Both the position numbers and the translations under genes were made by a program. From Pseudomonadota bacterium (GTDB lineage: Bacteria; Pseudomonadota; Gammaproteobacteria; Steroidobacterales; Steroidobacteraceae): a stretch of 13,613 nt of DNA. The notes beneath the pieces were generated by a model that saw nothing but the letters and a program-made list of their open reading frames with translations, was not told the origin of the DNA and searched no databases. The stretch spans positions 1-13,613 of the forward strand of contig JAEZCR010000068.1 in assembly GCA_023433465.1 (NCBI GenBank). The letters are read 5' to 3'. Positions 1 to 6,637 of the stretch are shown piece by piece (position 1 is the first letter of the stretch; each line of letters starts with the position of its first letter).

Positions 1-269
1 CCGAGCTGTCGTATGGGCAGGCACGCCGCGTGTTGTTCGCGCGCGCATGGGCGTGTGAGCCGCGCCTCGCTTTGCTCGACGAGCCGTTCGCGGGGCTGGA
101 CCGCGCGACGCGCGCGGATCTCGCGCAGCGGCTCAATGAATGGCTGGAAGAGGGCGGCAGCTGCGTGATCGCGACTCATCATCGCGAAGAGTGGCCCGCG
201 CATACGACGCACGTCCTGGAACTCGCGCACGGACGAGCGATTTCGGCGCACGCGGTGGGTGAGGCATGA
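1..269 (+). CDS. ABC transporter ATP-binding protein, C-terminal end (partial; ModF-like)
   Basis: The window opens inside this gene; the reading frame runs from base 3. The visible 88 residues are the end of an ABC-type nucleotide-binding domain: the signature motif ELSYGQARR, then Walker B and D-loop in LALLDEPFAGLD, then the H-loop region VIATHH. Walker A lies upstream of the window. The tail after the H-loop (HHREEWPAHTTHVLEL) resembles the C-terminal half of ModF, a tandem-ABC protein linked to molybdate genes, rather than a standard importer ATPase. This is pattern recognition, not an alignment. The stop codon overlaps the start of the next gene by 4 bp (ATGA), which suggests translational coupling. 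Confidence in an ABC ATPase is high; the ModF assignment and any molybdenum role are tentative. Confidence 0.88.
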   Translation, partial: ELSYGQARRVLFARAWACEPRLALLDEPFAGLDRATRADLAQRLNEWLEEGGSCVIATHHREEWPAHTTHVLELAHGRAISAHAVGEA

Positions 270-1264
270 AGAAGTGGTTGGTCGGAGTGATCGTCGCCGT
301 GCTGGCGGCGGCGGCGTTTCTGTGGTTCAACGCGCGCGCGGAGCCCGAGCCGGTGCAGGTGATCCTGGAGCCGGGCCCGCCACAACCGCGCGTATTGCCC
401 GAGGAAGCGGGAATCGATCCGCAGGCGATCGAGGCCGCGGTGCAATATGCGGGGGAGCGCAACACGCGCGCGCTCGTCATCGGGCACGGCGGGCACATCG
501 TGTTCGAGAAGTACTGGGGAGGTACGACCGCGGATACGCCGGTGAAGATCTCGGGATTCACGCCGGCGCTGGCGGCGTTGCTCGTCGGCACGGCGATGAA
601 CGATCGCGTCGTCCGCGATATCGACGCGCCGGTTTCGCATCTCGCGAAGAACCTCGCCACGGATCCACGCGCCGACATCAGCTGGCGGCAGCTGCTCACC
701 CAGTACGATGCCGAGACCGCGGCCGACGCCAATACGCTGGCGCGCGCGCTGGAAGGCGCGCTGGGTGGGTCCTACGAGCAGCTCGTGGCGGATCGGCTGT
801 GGAGAACGCTCGGCGCGGGGAGTTTTTCGATGGCGCGGTCCGCCGCTTCGGACACCATGCAGGTCCGCGCCGACTGCTGCTTCACCGCGCGACTCGGCGA
901 CTGGATGCGGGTGGCCGAACTACTCGCGCACGACGGCGTGTTCGAGGGAAACCAGTTCACGCCGCCGGGCTTCGTGAAACTCATGCTCTCGCCCGTGCGC
1001 AAGGACGCGCAGCATGGATTCTTCACGCGCGTCGATGGTCAGTTCGCCGCGCGCGACGTCGCCTGGCTCGAGGCGGAGGGGAAACAACGGCTGTGGGTCG
1101 TGCCGTCCCTGCGGCTCACGATCCTGCGCGTCGGCGATGAGCCGCCGGCGTCACTGGGCTTCGACGAGGCGATGATTCCCGACACCATCATCCGCGGCAC
1201 CGCCGGCTGGCAGCCCGCGCGCGCGACCGAAGGAATCGATCCGAAGAAGTTCGCGCCGCACTAG
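266..1264 (+). CDS. Membrane-anchored serine-hydrolase (beta-lactamase family) protein, catalytic motifs degenerate
   Basis: This 332-residue protein starts with KK and a hydrophobic stretch (about residues 4-21), a signal anchor or signal peptide, so the rest should lie in the periplasm. From about residue 45 it follows the class C beta-lactamase/penicillin-binding fold: an early strand pair (ALVIGHGGHIVFEKYWGG), a helix where the SxxK nucleophile should be, then WRQLLTQ, RLWRTLGA, and near the C-terminus RLWVVPSLRLTILRVG, typical of esterase/6-aminohexanoate-hydrolase-like members. The catalytic residues are missing. The SxxK position reads S96-G-F-T99, the YxN region is shortened with no tyrosine in place, and the GxGGQ-type third motif reads EAEGKQ. 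It is probably a non-catalytic binding protein, or an enzyme in decay with an intact frame. The ATGA overlap with the ABC gene argues for co-expression. Confidence 0.8.
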   Translation: MKKWLVGVIVAVLAAAAFLWFNARAEPEPVQVILEPGPPQPRVLPEEAGIDPQAIEAAVQYAGERNTRALVIGHGGHIVFEKYWGGTTADTPVKISGFTPALAALLVGTAMNDRVVRDIDAPVSHLAKNLATDPRADISWRQLLTQYDAETAADANTLARALEGALGGSYEQLVADRLWRTLGAGSFSMARSAASDTMQVRADCCFTARLGDWMRVAELLAHDGVFEGNQFTPPGFVKLMLSPVRKDAQHGFFTRVDGQFAARDVAWLEAEGKQRLWVVPSLRLTILRVGDEPPASLGFDEAMIPDTIIRGTAGWQPARATEGIDPKKFAPH

Positions 1265-1379
1265 AGGGGGTGGGGATAACGGTGCCGGTGTAAAAAGTGG
1301 GGATTGCGAGATGTCATCGCCCTGAGCGAGCGGCCCACAATCCCCACTTTTTACACCGGCACCTAATCCCCACCCTCGA
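1264..1379. repeat. Long palindromic element (REP/MITE-like, or bidirectional terminator) between convergent genes
   Basis: Two perfect 25-bp arms face each other at 1281-1305 and 1339-1363 (GGTGCCGGTG...GGGGATT), with a 33-base centre. Outside them the symmetry continues imperfectly: GAGGG(GG)TGGGGAT at 1264-1277 matches the complement of ATCCCCACCCTC at 1366-1377. GTGGGGAT therefore occurs four times, at 1270-1277 and 1297-1304 and inverted at 1340-1347 and 1366-1373. The whole unit is about 115 bp and fills the gap between the stop of the serine-hydrolase-like gene and the stop of the PhzF gene. The A5/T5 runs in the arms and the convergent setting fit a terminator in both directions. The length and nested symmetry look more like a dispersed palindrome of the REP or MITE kind. 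Only one copy is in this window, so mobility is inferred. Confidence 0.85.
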
Positions 1380-2280
1380 ACGTCATGGACGTCTCGAAGA
1401 GCTCGACGGCCTGGCCGACGATCCACACGCCGTCGAGTTTGCCTTCGCTGAATTCGAGTTCGACGTCCACGCGGCCGGCGCGATGCACGTGGTGGCCCTG
1501 CGCGCCGGTGAAGTGCGCAGTGGCGCCGGAATGCGGCAGCAGTCCCTGGCCGACCAGGTAGGCGCCTAACAACCCGTGCGCGTTGCCGCTGACCGGATCC
1601 TCGGGGATGCCGAGCGCCGGGCAGAACATGCGCGACTCGGTCAGGCAGTCCGCGATGCCGTGCGACAGCGTGAACACGAAGAACCCGGCGGCGCCGAGCT
1701 GCGCGGAGAGCGTGGTGAGTCGCGAGAAATCCGGCTTGAGCTGCTTGAGCTGATCGGTACTGCGCACGCCGATGAGCAGCCGCGTGCCCGAGCCGCCGAC
1801 GATGCGCAGCGGGCAACGCGTGTCGATGTCGCCGGTCGAGAGCGCGAGCGCGTCGAGCACGGCGAGACGTTCGCGATCGTTGAGCTGGCGTCCCAGCGGC
1901 GGGGCGGGTTGCCGCACCGCGATGCGGCGCGCCGGACCCTCACCTCGGACTTCGACATCGACGATGCCGGTCTTCTGCCGCTGCCGCACGCGTCCGCTGT
2001 GCGGTACGCCGTCGCGCGACAACACGAAGTGCGTGGCCACGGTGGCATGACCGACGAATCCCGCCTCGGTGCGCGGCGTGAAGAATCGCACCCGCAGGTC
2101 GTGATCATCCGACTCCGGCTCGAGCACGAACGCGGTATCGGCATTGTTGAGCTCGCGCGCGATCGCGAGCATCTCCGCGTCCGTCAGCGAATCGGCGTCG
2201 AGGACGACTCCCGCGGGATTGCCGGTGAAGCGATCCGTCGTGAATGCGTCGACTTGAAAGATGCGGATACGGCGGCTCAT
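1363..2280 (-). CDS. PhzF family isomerase/epimerase-like protein
   Basis: This 305-residue protein has the PhzF (phenazine biosynthesis/diaminopimelate epimerase-like) two-lobed fold, at the family's usual length. It opens with FQVDAFTTDRFTGNPAGVVL, the family N-terminus. It then shows GFVGHATVATH, the counterpart of the GHPTLGT motif, with H78, and EDPVSGNAHG (D228 to G232), the counterpart of the EDPATGSA substrate loop. The usual catalytic glutamate in the NLSETAF motif is D48 here (NNADTAFV). No phenazine genes are nearby, so the substrate is unknown; most family members are general small-molecule isomerases of unknown role. The gene is transcribed away from the thiamine operon and converges on the serine-hydrolase-like gene. 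Its stop codon and last four residues lie in the palindrome. No clear Shine-Dalgarno sequence precedes the ATG. Confidence 0.93.
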   Translation of the reverse strand: MSRRIRIFQVDAFTTDRFTGNPAGVVLDADSLTDAEMLAIARELNNADTAFVLEPESDDHDLRVRFFTPRTEAGFVGHATVATHFVLSRDGVPHSGRVRQRQKTGIVDVEVRGEGPARRIAVRQPAPPLGRQLNDRERLAVLDALALSTGDIDTRCPLRIVGGSGTRLLIGVRSTDQLKQLKPDFSRLTTLSAQLGAAGFFVFTLSHGIADCLTESRMFCPALGIPEDPVSGNAHGLLGAYLVGQGLLPHSGATAHFTGAQGHHVHRAGRVDVELEFSEGKLDGVWIVGQAVELFETSMTFEGGD

Positions 2281-2291
2281 GCGGGCGGCGA

Positions 2292-2320
2292 ATTCTAGTC
2301 CCTTTCATACAACGCGCAAC
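2292..2320 (-). promoter_or_regulatory. Possible promoter for the PhzF gene
   Basis: Read on the minus strand, TTGCGC and TAGAAT (5 of 6 bases of the sigma-70 -10 box) are separated by 16 bases, upstream of the PhzF start. Transcription would begin only a few bases before the ATG, giving a nearly leaderless mRNA. That agrees with the lack of a visible ribosome binding site. The -35 match is weak. Confidence 0.25.
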
Positions 2321-2334
2321 ACCGTCTTTTCCGT

Positions 2335-2340
2335 TAACAT
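2335..2340 (+). promoter_or_regulatory. Possible -10 box of the thiamine operon
   Basis: TAACAT (4 of 6 bases of the -10 consensus) lies just ahead of the riboswitch. Initiation about 7 bases downstream would begin the transcript right at the 5' edge of the aptamer. No convincing -35 box is seen at the proper distance, so this rests on position more than on sequence. Confidence 0.3.
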
Positions 2341-2348
2341 TCGCCCTG

Positions 2349-2443
2349 CCTCGGGGTGGTGAGTGCGTCGTGCACTCGCCTGAGATGCGGATGGGCCGCG
2401 AACCCGTAGAACCTGATCCGGCTAGTACCGGCGGAGGGATAGG
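2349..2443 (+). promoter_or_regulatory. TPP riboswitch (THI-box) with the ribosome binding site inside the aptamer
   Basis: The conserved blocks of the thiamine pyrophosphate aptamer occur in order. TCGGGGTG is at 2351-2358. A P3-type hairpin follows, GAGTGC/GCACTC with a 5-base loop (2361-2377). CTGAGATG, the pyrimidine-sensor loop, is at 2380-2387. ACCCGTAGAACCTGATC lies at 2402-2418, then the CCGG...CCGG stem of the pyrophosphate-sensor helix (2418-2431), and last GGAGGGA at 2433-2439. P1 appears short (CCT 2349-2351 with AGG 2441-2443). GGAGG in the final block is also the only good Shine-Dalgarno sequence for the ATG at 2447, 7 bases away. There is no separate expression platform or terminator, so TPP binding should occlude the ribosome site directly and repress translation. 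Confidence 0.96.
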
Positions 2444-2446
2444 AAA

Positions 2447-4531
2447 ATGCACGCTTCACTGCGCGCCATCGGCGCGTTTTCTCTCTTTGTGTCCTGCGCG
2501 GCGTTCGCCGACGCGAGCGACCAAACCACTCTAGACGAAGTCGTCGTGACCGCGGAGCTGCGCGATCGCGAGCTGCGCGCGTTGCCGATGAGCGCGACCG
2601 TTCTCACCGCGGACACGCTCTCGGTCGCGGGCGTCACTCACTTCCAGGATGTGATCGGCCTCGTGCCCAACCTCAACTGGTCCGCGGGCACGTCGCGGCC
2701 TCGCTACTTCCAGATTCGCGGCATCGGCGAGCTCGAGCAGTGGCAGGGCGCGCCGAACCCGTCGGTCGGATTCCTGATCGATGGCGTGGATTTCTCCGGC
2801 GTCGGAATGCCCGCGACCTTGTCCGACGTCGAGCGCATCGAAGTGCTGCGCGGACCGCAGGGCACCGCGTACGGCGCCAATGCGCTCGCGGGATTGATCG
2901 CGATCAACACGCGCGCACCGTCGCGTGAACACGAGCTCGAGGCCGACCTCATGGTGGGCGACCACGGCACGCGCGGCGCGACAGCCGTGATCGGCGGCCC
3001 GATCGGCGAGGGCGAAACCGCGTGGCGGCTCGCCGCCGGCAACCACCGCAGCGACGGGTTTCGCCGCGACACGTTCCTGGGCCGCGACGACACGAACGGC
3101 TACGACGAAACCAGCGCGCGGCTGCGCCTGCGTGCGCAGCCCTTCGACGACCTGCGCGCGGACTTCGTCGCGATGTGGGTCGATCTCGACAATGGTTACG
3201 ACGCGTTCTCGGTCGACAACTCGCGTGTCACGCTGTCCGACCAGCCCGGCCAGGATACGCAGATCGCGCGCGCGTTCGCGATGCGGCTCGATTACACGGG
3301 CGCCGAAGCCTTCGACGTGATCAGCCGGACCACGATGGGGACGTCGCGCAGCGTGTACTCGTTCGATGGCGACTGGGGCAACGACGAGAGCTGGGGCATC
3401 TACGCGCCGTATACCTACTTCCAGCGCTTCGATCGCGAGCGGCGCACGCTGAGCCAGGACCTGCGCCTGGTTTCGCGCGACAGCGTCGACGCGGGCGCGC
3501 CGTTCGCATGGCTGGCCGGCCTCTACGCGTTGCGCACGCATGAAGACGTCGCGCAGCTCGACACCTGGGAAGACGGCTTCGGCCCGGGTGAAGCCCGCAT
3601 GGCGAGCGACTATCGCGCGACCAACCTGGCCGCGTACGGCGAGCTCGAATGGCGGGTGGGCGCGGCGAGCGTGGTGTCCGCCGGCGTGCGCGGCGAGCGC
3701 CGCGGCGCCGATTACGACGACACCAACGGCGCCGTGTTCTCACCCGACGAAACCATGTTCGGCGGTAGTTTGAGCGTGCGCCATGCCCTCGAGGGCGGCA
3801 CCGTCTACGCGCGTCTCGCGCGCGGCTACAAGGCCGGCGGCTTCAATATCGGCGCCGGCGTGCCGCCCGAATCGCGCACGTTCGAGACTGAAACCCTGGA
3901 CAGCATGGAGTTGGGATGGCGCGGCGCGAATGCGCAGGCGACCGTGTCGACCGACGTCGCGCTCTTCTACATGCGCCGGCAGGATCAGCAGGTTCAGACG
4001 GGCGAACAACTCGTGCCCGGGGATCCCCTGAGCTTCGTGCTCTACACCGACAACGCCGCGCGCGGCGAGAACCTGGGTGTCGAGGCGAATCTGCGCTGGC
4101 AGTTCGCGGAGCAATGGCTGCTCGATCTGCGCGGAGCCATCCTCGAAACGGAATACATCGATTACCAATACGGCGATCGCGATCTCGACGGCCGCGAGCA
4201 GGCCCACGCGCCGCAATACATGTTCGACGTCGGCGTCGAATATCGCGCGCGCGGCTGGTTCGGCCGCGTCGACTTCGCCGGCGTCGACGACTTCTACTTC
4301 GATGTCTCGCACGACGAACGCGCTCCGGCCCGCGTCCTGACACACCTGAAGGCGGGATACTCAGGGAAACACTGGCGCGCGGAGATCTGGGTTCGCAACT
4401 TGTTCGACCGGTACTATTCGCAACGCGGTTTCCAGTTCGGTCTCGAGCCGCCGGATTACCCGTCGACCCGGTACACGCAGGCAGGAGATCCACGCCACGC
4501 GGGTGTGACGGTCGCTTATACTTTTCGCTGA
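2447..4531 (+). CDS. TonB-dependent outer-membrane receptor, probably for thiamine
   Basis: This 694-residue protein begins with a signal peptide probably cleaved after AFA21. A TonB box, DEVVVTA, follows at residues 30-36. The plug domain spans roughly residues 40-155 and includes the family motifs FQIRGIG, VERIEVLRGPQGTAYG and ALAGLIAINTRAP. The rest is a 22-strand beta-barrel by family. It ends with the typical NLFDRYY segment and an AYTFR terminus, one residue past the usual final aromatic. Transport would be driven by TonB-ExbBD, encoded elsewhere. The sequence family alone does not give the ligand. The TPP riboswitch directly upstream and the thiamine-binding, transport and kinase genes directly downstream point to thiamine or a close derivative, as for receptors called Omr1 in comparative genomics of thiamine regulation. 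The start follows the GGAGG at 2433-2437. Confidence 0.93.
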   Translation: MHASLRAIGAFSLFVSCAAFADASDQTTLDEVVVTAELRDRELRALPMSATVLTADTLSVAGVTHFQDVIGLVPNLNWSAGTSRPRYFQIRGIGELEQWQGAPNPSVGFLIDGVDFSGVGMPATLSDVERIEVLRGPQGTAYGANALAGLIAINTRAPSREHELEADLMVGDHGTRGATAVIGGPIGEGETAWRLAAGNHRSDGFRRDTFLGRDDTNGYDETSARLRLRAQPFDDLRADFVAMWVDLDNGYDAFSVDNSRVTLSDQPGQDTQIARAFAMRLDYTGAEAFDVISRTTMGTSRSVYSFDGDWGNDESWGIYAPYTYFQRFDRERRTLSQDLRLVSRDSVDAGAPFAWLAGLYALRTHEDVAQLDTWEDGFGPGEARMASDYRATNLAAYGELEWRVGAASVVSAGVRGERRGADYDDTNGAVFSPDETMFGGSLSVRHALEGGTVYARLARGYKAGGFNIGAGVPPESRTFETETLDSMELGWRGANAQATVSTDVALFYMRRQDQQVQTGEQLVPGDPLSFVLYTDNAARGENLGVEANLRWQFAEQWLLDLRGAILETEYIDYQYGDRDLDGREQAHAPQYMFDVGVEYRARGWFGRVDFAGVDDFYFDVSHDERAPARVLTHLKAGYSGKHWRAEIWVRNLFDRYYSQRGFQFGLEPPDYPSTRYTQAGDPRHAGVTVAYTFR

Positions 4532-4540
4532 CGAGGCAAC

Positions 4541-4783
4541 ATGAACATCGGCGTCGAGATCAGTCTCTATCCACTGACCGAGAACTACATCCCACCGATC
4601 CGCGGATTCATCGAGCGGCTCAACGCGGACGGGCGCTTCAAGGTCATCACGAATGACATGAGCACCCAGGTTTTCGGCCGCTACGAGGAAGTAATGGAAG
4701 CGCTGACACGCGAGCTCAGGCCGACCTTCGAACGCGACGGAAAGTCGATTTTCGTGATGAAGGTACTGGGTCCGCTGGGTTAG
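4541..4783 (+). CDS. Small thiamine-binding protein (YkoF/MTH1187, DUF77 family)
   Basis: This 80-residue protein has one alpha/beta domain of the YkoF/MTH1187 family (Pfam thiamine-binding protein). It begins with a strand, VEISLYPL, and a helix, YIPPIRGFIERLN. A second strand carries KVITNDMSTQVFG, the characteristic ligand-binding stretch with Ser and Thr. A helix and a final strand, SIFVMKVLG, follow. B. subtilis YkoF has two such domains and binds thiamine. This protein has one, so it would need to form dimers or tetramers as MTH1187 does. It has no signal peptide and should be cytoplasmic. It starts 9 bases after the receptor's stop, with a GAGG-type site in the gap, inside the TPP-controlled operon. 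A role as a cytosolic thiamine buffer or a helper handing thiamine to the kinase is inference. Confidence 0.88.
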   Translation: MNIGVEISLYPLTENYIPPIRGFIERLNADGRFKVITNDMSTQVFGRYEEVMEALTRELRPTFERDGKSIFVMKVLGPLG

Positions 4784-4799
4784 CCGCGTCTCATCTCTC

Positions 4800-5390
4800 G
4801 TGACGCTGTCCGAAGGAACGCTGACCGCATTCCAGGTGCTCACGACCGTGGCGGGCGCGGCGTACGCCGTGCTCGCCGCGCGCCGCAATCGGCTGTGCTG
4901 GATCGCGGGCGCGATCGGCGCGGCGCTGCTCGCGCTGCTGTCAGCCCTGCAGGCGCTGCCGATGCAGGCCGCGCTCAACGTTTTCTACGTGGGCATGTCG
5001 GTCTACGGCTGGCTCAACTGGACGCGCGCGAGCACCGAGGGAGATCTGCCGGTGGGTTGGTGGCCCTGGCAGGGGCACCTTGCCGCCGCCGCGGCGCTCG
5101 TGTTGTTGTCGTTGGTGAGCGCACACTTGCTGGCCGAGCGCACCGAGGCCGAGTGGCCGCTGCTCGATTCGCTCGCCACGTGGTTCAGCCTGTTCGCGAC
5201 CTGGCTCGCCGCCCGGGCGCGGGTCGAAAACTGGATTTACTGGATAGTCATCGATGGAGTGCTGGTGTACCTGTACTACATGCAAGACTTGCCATGGATC
5301 GCCGCGCAGTTCGTGGTGTTGGTCGTGATCGCCGCGGCGGGCCTGGTTTCGTGGCGGCGCCGGTTCGTGGCGCAGGGAGCGCCGGCATGA
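4800..5390 (+). CDS. pnuT: PnuC-family inner-membrane thiamine transporter (PnuT-like)
   Basis: This 196-residue, strongly hydrophobic protein is of the PnuC vitamin transporter family. Family features are ALNVFYVGMSVYGWLNW (about residues 58-74), the tryptophan-rich WWPW loop, the LATWFSLFATWLAARARVENW stretch split over two helices, and WIVIDGVLVYLYYMQDL near the end. About six to seven membrane helices can be counted. PnuC proteins carry nicotinamide riboside by facilitated diffusion, with a kinase trapping the product; the PnuT branch carries thiamine. The thiamine choice rests on the upstream riboswitch and on the kinase that overlaps its stop by 4 bp. The start is a GTG at 4800; a stop codon in frame at 4758 and no ATG in between leave no better upstream start. 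The ribosome site there is weak, so coupling to the gene before is possible. Confidence 0.88.
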   Translation: MTLSEGTLTAFQVLTTVAGAAYAVLAARRNRLCWIAGAIGAALLALLSALQALPMQAALNVFYVGMSVYGWLNWTRASTEGDLPVGWWPWQGHLAAAAALVLLSLVSAHLLAERTEAEWPLLDSLATWFSLFATWLAARARVENWIYWIVIDGVLVYLYYMQDLPWIAAQFVVLVVIAAAGLVSWRRRFVAQGAPA

Positions 5391-6271
5391 TCGACGGCGT
5401 CACGCTGCAACACGTGCCGGGCTGCGAGAACGGCGACGCGCCGTATTCGCAGGAGCTCATCGGCGGCGGCAAGGTCAATCGCAGCTTTCTCGTGCGTACG
5501 CGCCGCGGGAAGTTCGTCGTGCGGCTCAACGAGGATCCCTCGGCCGATCCGGGGCTGGATCGCCAGCGCGAGATCCTGCTGCATTCGGCGGCCGCGAACG
5601 CCGGGATGGCGCCCCACATCATCTACGCCTGCCCCGATCATTCCTGTCTGGTCACCGACTTCCTCGAAGGCCGGCTCTGGACGCCTCACTACTTCACGCG
5701 CATGCGCGACCTGCGTTCGCTCGGTCAGCGGCTGCGTGCGTTGCACGCCGTGACGCCGCCTTCGCTGCCGCGTTTCGACCCGCTCGCTGCCGCGCGGCGT
5801 TACGCGGAGCGGATCGTGCAGGACGACCGGTCGGAGTCCGCGCGCCTCGAGTCGTTGCTCGAAAGCGGCGCCGCGTCGCTCGCGCGCTCGGGGTCCGCCC
5901 GGCGCGCGGCCACGATCGTCCACAACGACCTGCACAGCGGAAACGTCATCACCGCGGACCGTCTGTACTTCATCGATTGGGAATACGCGCAGGTCGGCGA
6001 TCCGCTGCTGGACCTGGCCTCACTCATGACCTACTACCCGCGCGCGACCGCGCACGCTTCGCTGCTGCTGTCGGCGTCGGGCCTGGATTCCCGCGGCGCC
6101 ACGCCCGTCATGCTCGAGGAGCTCACGAACGTATTCACGCTGCTGACGTACCTGTGGTACCGCGCCCGGCGGATCAGCCGCAGCGTGTCGGGCACGGACC
6201 TGGCGTTCGAATTCGCGGCGCTGCGCCGCCTCCAACCGCTGGCGCCCAGCGCGGAAGGCCGGCACACTTGA
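5387..6271 (+). CDS. thiK: Aminoglycoside phosphotransferase/choline kinase-fold protein, probable thiamine kinase
   Basis: This 294-residue protein has the APH/choline-kinase fold. The N-lobe has a glycine-rich turn, GGGKVNRSFLV (about residues 26-36), and the strand FVVRLNED. The C-lobe has the Brenner catalytic motif H179-N-D181-L-H-S-G-N186, then FIDWEYAQVGDP with D197 as metal ligand, replacing the DFG of protein kinases. ThiK phosphorylates thiamine to thiamine monophosphate with ATP; ThiL, not in this window, would then give TPP. Family membership is certain. The thiamine substrate is inferred from its place as last gene of the TPP-controlled operon, right after PnuT. The ATG at 5387 overlaps the pnuT stop (ATGA), which sets the start; the open frame runs much further upstream but only as a shadow of pnuT. 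Confidence 0.88.
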   Translation: MIDGVTLQHVPGCENGDAPYSQELIGGGKVNRSFLVRTRRGKFVVRLNEDPSADPGLDRQREILLHSAAANAGMAPHIIYACPDHSCLVTDFLEGRLWTPHYFTRMRDLRSLGQRLRALHAVTPPSLPRFDPLAAARRYAERIVQDDRSESARLESLLESGAASLARSGSARRAATIVHNDLHSGNVITADRLYFIDWEYAQVGDPLLDLASLMTYYPRATAHASLLLSASGLDSRGATPVMLEELTNVFTLLTYLWYRARRISRSVSGTDLAFEFAALRRLQPLAPSAEGRHT

Positions 6272-6274
6272 GCG

Positions 6275-6289
6275 GCGCGGATCCCGCGC
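6275..6289 (+). other. Short GC hairpin after the thiamine operon
   Basis: GCGCGG-ATC-CCGCGC forms a 6-bp stem with a 3-base loop 4 bases after the kinase stop. No T-run follows, so it is not a standard intrinsic terminator. It could weaken read-through or stabilise the 3' end of the mRNA. The 46-base gap to the ferredoxin gene holds no clear promoter. Confidence 0.25.
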
Positions 6290-6317
6290 GATTCCCCAGG
6301 TAGACGGTTTAGCTCTG

Positions 6318-6632
6318 ATGGCGATATTGCAAGTGATTGATCGGGACGGCGTTTCGCACGAGGTGGAGTGCAAGCCGGGGTTGAAGGTGATGGAGGTGCT
6401 GCGCGAGCTGGACTACGGGGTCGCGGCGATCTGCGGCGGCATGTGCTCCTGCGCCACCTGCCACATCTACGTCGACCCGGAGTGGGCCGGGAAGCTGCCG
6501 GCGCCGATGTCGGACGAACGCGACCTGCTCTCCGAGCTTTCGCACTACAAGGAAAATTCCCGCTTGTCCTGCCAGGTCGAGATCACCGCGGCGCTTTCGG
6601 GACTCAAAGTCACCATCGCGGAAGACGAGTAA
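6318..6632 (+). CDS. [2Fe-2S] ferredoxin, adrenodoxin/bacterial Fdx type
   Basis: This 104-residue protein is a complete vertebrate/ISC-type [2Fe-2S] ferredoxin. The cluster ligands are C39, C45 and C48 (C-x5-C-x2-C within CGGMCSCATC) and C85 (in RLSCQVEI), with 36 residues between the last two, the adrenodoxin spacing. C43 is an extra cysteine inside the loop. Acidic residues in the region following the cluster loop (PMSDERDLLSEL) match the partner-docking helix of this family. It would carry single electrons in the cytoplasm for a P450, an oxygenase or Fe-S assembly. No reductase, P450 or isc gene is in the window, so the partner is unknown. It starts 46 bases after the thiamine kinase gene and is followed after 5 bases by the RraB-like gene, so these two probably form a unit. 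Confidence 0.94.
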   Translation: MAILQVIDRDGVSHEVECKPGLKVMEVLRELDYGVAAICGGMCSCATCHIYVDPEWAGKLPAPMSDERDLLSELSHYKENSRLSCQVEITAALSGLKVTIAEDE

Positions 6633-6637
6633 GGACC

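Noticed and set aside
1576..2298. 240-codon plus-strand open frame opposite the PhzF gene
   Set aside because: Its composition is low in hydrophobic order, and the minus-strand PhzF motifs are clear. It is a shadow.
4895..5386. Upstream extension of the thiamine kinase frame
   Set aside because: It is an out-of-frame reading of pnuT; the kinase starts at the ATGA overlap at 5387.
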